From positions 2,851,001 through 2,915,000 of the forward strand of contig NZ_CP161920.1 of assembly GCF_040819555.1 (NCBI RefSeq): DNA of 64,000 nt, written 5' to 3'. This DNA comes from Nitratireductor sp. GISD-1A_MAKvit. Its GTDB lineage: Bacteria > Pseudomonadota > Alphaproteobacteria > Rhizobiales > Rhizobiaceae. A program made the translations under genes and the position numbers. Below the pieces are notes generated by a model. The model searched no databases. It was not told the origin of the DNA and worked only from the letters and a program-made list of their open reading frames with translations. Of this stretch, positions 63,680 to 64,000 are shown in pieces. The stretch's first letter is position 1; each line of letters begins with the position of its first letter.

Positions 63680-64000
63680 ATGGATTCCGCTGGACTAAGG
63701 GAGCTTTTGACCTTCTACGCCGATGCCGGCGTGGATGAGCCGCTCCTTGATGAAGCGGCCGACCGATTTGAGGAAACCCGGATCGAAGCAGAGAAACGCG
63801 CGGCCAGACGCGAGCCCGTGCGGCAGAAAACGGTTGTTCCGCCCCAGAGCCGGCCGGCTGTGCCAAAAGCTGCGGTACCCGATGATGCACAGGCTGCGCG
63901 GGCGCGCGAGCTTGCCGGAAGTGCAGACAGTCTCGAGGCGCTGCGCGAGCTGCTCTCAGGCTTCGATGGGTGCAACCTCAAGACCACTGCGAAGAACACC
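63680..64000 (+). CDS. Uracil-DNA glycosylase, family 4 (N-terminus, cut by window end)
   Basis: The first 107 codons of a gene that runs past the window. It starts LRELLTFYADAGVDEPLLDEA, then a Pro/Lys-rich linker, SADSLEALRELLSGFDGCNLKTTAKNT. The FDGCNL..TA segment, with the first Fe-S Cys, is the start of family 4 (SPO1-type) uracil-DNA glycosylases of this order. Motifs with catalytic residues lie beyond the window. It would be the second UDG in the region and of a different family from the one at 20231. Confidence 0.82.
   Translation, partial: MDSAGLRELLTFYADAGVDEPLLDEAADRFEETRIEAEKRAARREPVRQKTVVPPQSRPAVPKAAVPDDAQAARARELAGSADSLEALRELLSGFDGCNLKTTAKNT

Overview
The window looks like a chromosomal segment of an alphaproteobacterium of the order Hyphomicrobiales (Rhizobiales), close to the Phyllobacteriaceae/Brucellaceae. 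Clues are a divergent pair of Brucella Omp2-type porins, a RibH2-type lumazine synthase behind an FMN riboswitch, the order rsh - DUF2062 - acpS - lepB - rnc - era - recO, a UPF0314 protein, TIGR02301 and SMc-type small exported proteins. The DNA is moderately GC-rich apart from one AT-rich gap near 46.3-46.45 kb. I could not run any database search; all calls come from reading motifs.

Layout. 0.1-7 kb: a flavoenzyme, an SOS-type peptidase (YedK/HMCES), a DUF2799 lipoprotein, a NUDIX hydrolase, small exported proteins, YgfZ and an HD hydrolase. 6.7-10.7 kb: two MscS paralogues flanking an opposite-strand GNAT/RimK-like ATP-grasp pair. 10.8-19.4 kb: an MFS carrier, then housekeeping genes on the minus strand (recO, era, rnc, lepB, acpS, DUF2062, rsh, rpoZ). 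19.6-25.7 kb: NYN nuclease, family 5 uracil-DNA glycosylase, smpB, dapA, lytic transglycosylase, alpha/beta hydrolase. 25.8-30 kb: a lone tyrosine recombinase, then two inverted porin genes around a tRNA-Ser. 30-36.9 kb: hisC-like aminotransferase, FMN-riboswitch ribH2, DUF1513 and imelysin (iron), P1 peptidase, MFS efflux. 37.2-48.8 kb: a leucine/isovalerate catabolic operon (TetR, ivd, flavodoxin, mccB ... mccA) split by a 1298-residue outer-membrane protein and a DUF922 protease-like gene. 49.4-53.3 kb: a ferric-siderophore ABC importer with divergent binding protein. 53.4-64 kb: DUF2147, LysR with a divergent MdtJI-like pair, GST, AMP nucleosidase, EEP phosphatase, methyltransferase, ETF-ubiquinone oxidoreductase, UPF0314 and the start of a family 4 uracil-DNA glycosylase.

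The strongest unexplained signal is not a gene. Ten genes (ygfZ, rpoZ, integrase, porin 1, hisC-like, DUF1513, ivd, fecC-like, lysR, etfQO) are each out of frame by exactly one extra base, and in every case the frame is restored by removing one G or C from a run that contains GGCC. Ten of ten at one short motif cannot be chance decay; a motif-dependent sequencing error (for example at a modified GGCC) is the simplest reading, a GGCC-specific insertion hotspot the more exciting one.

Functional links: ivd, MccA/MccB and ETF-QO act in one pathway (leucine to the quinone pool). The siderophore importer, imelysin and DUF1513 serve iron uptake. Rsh, RpoZ, SmpB, Era, Rnc and RecO are core growth and repair functions.
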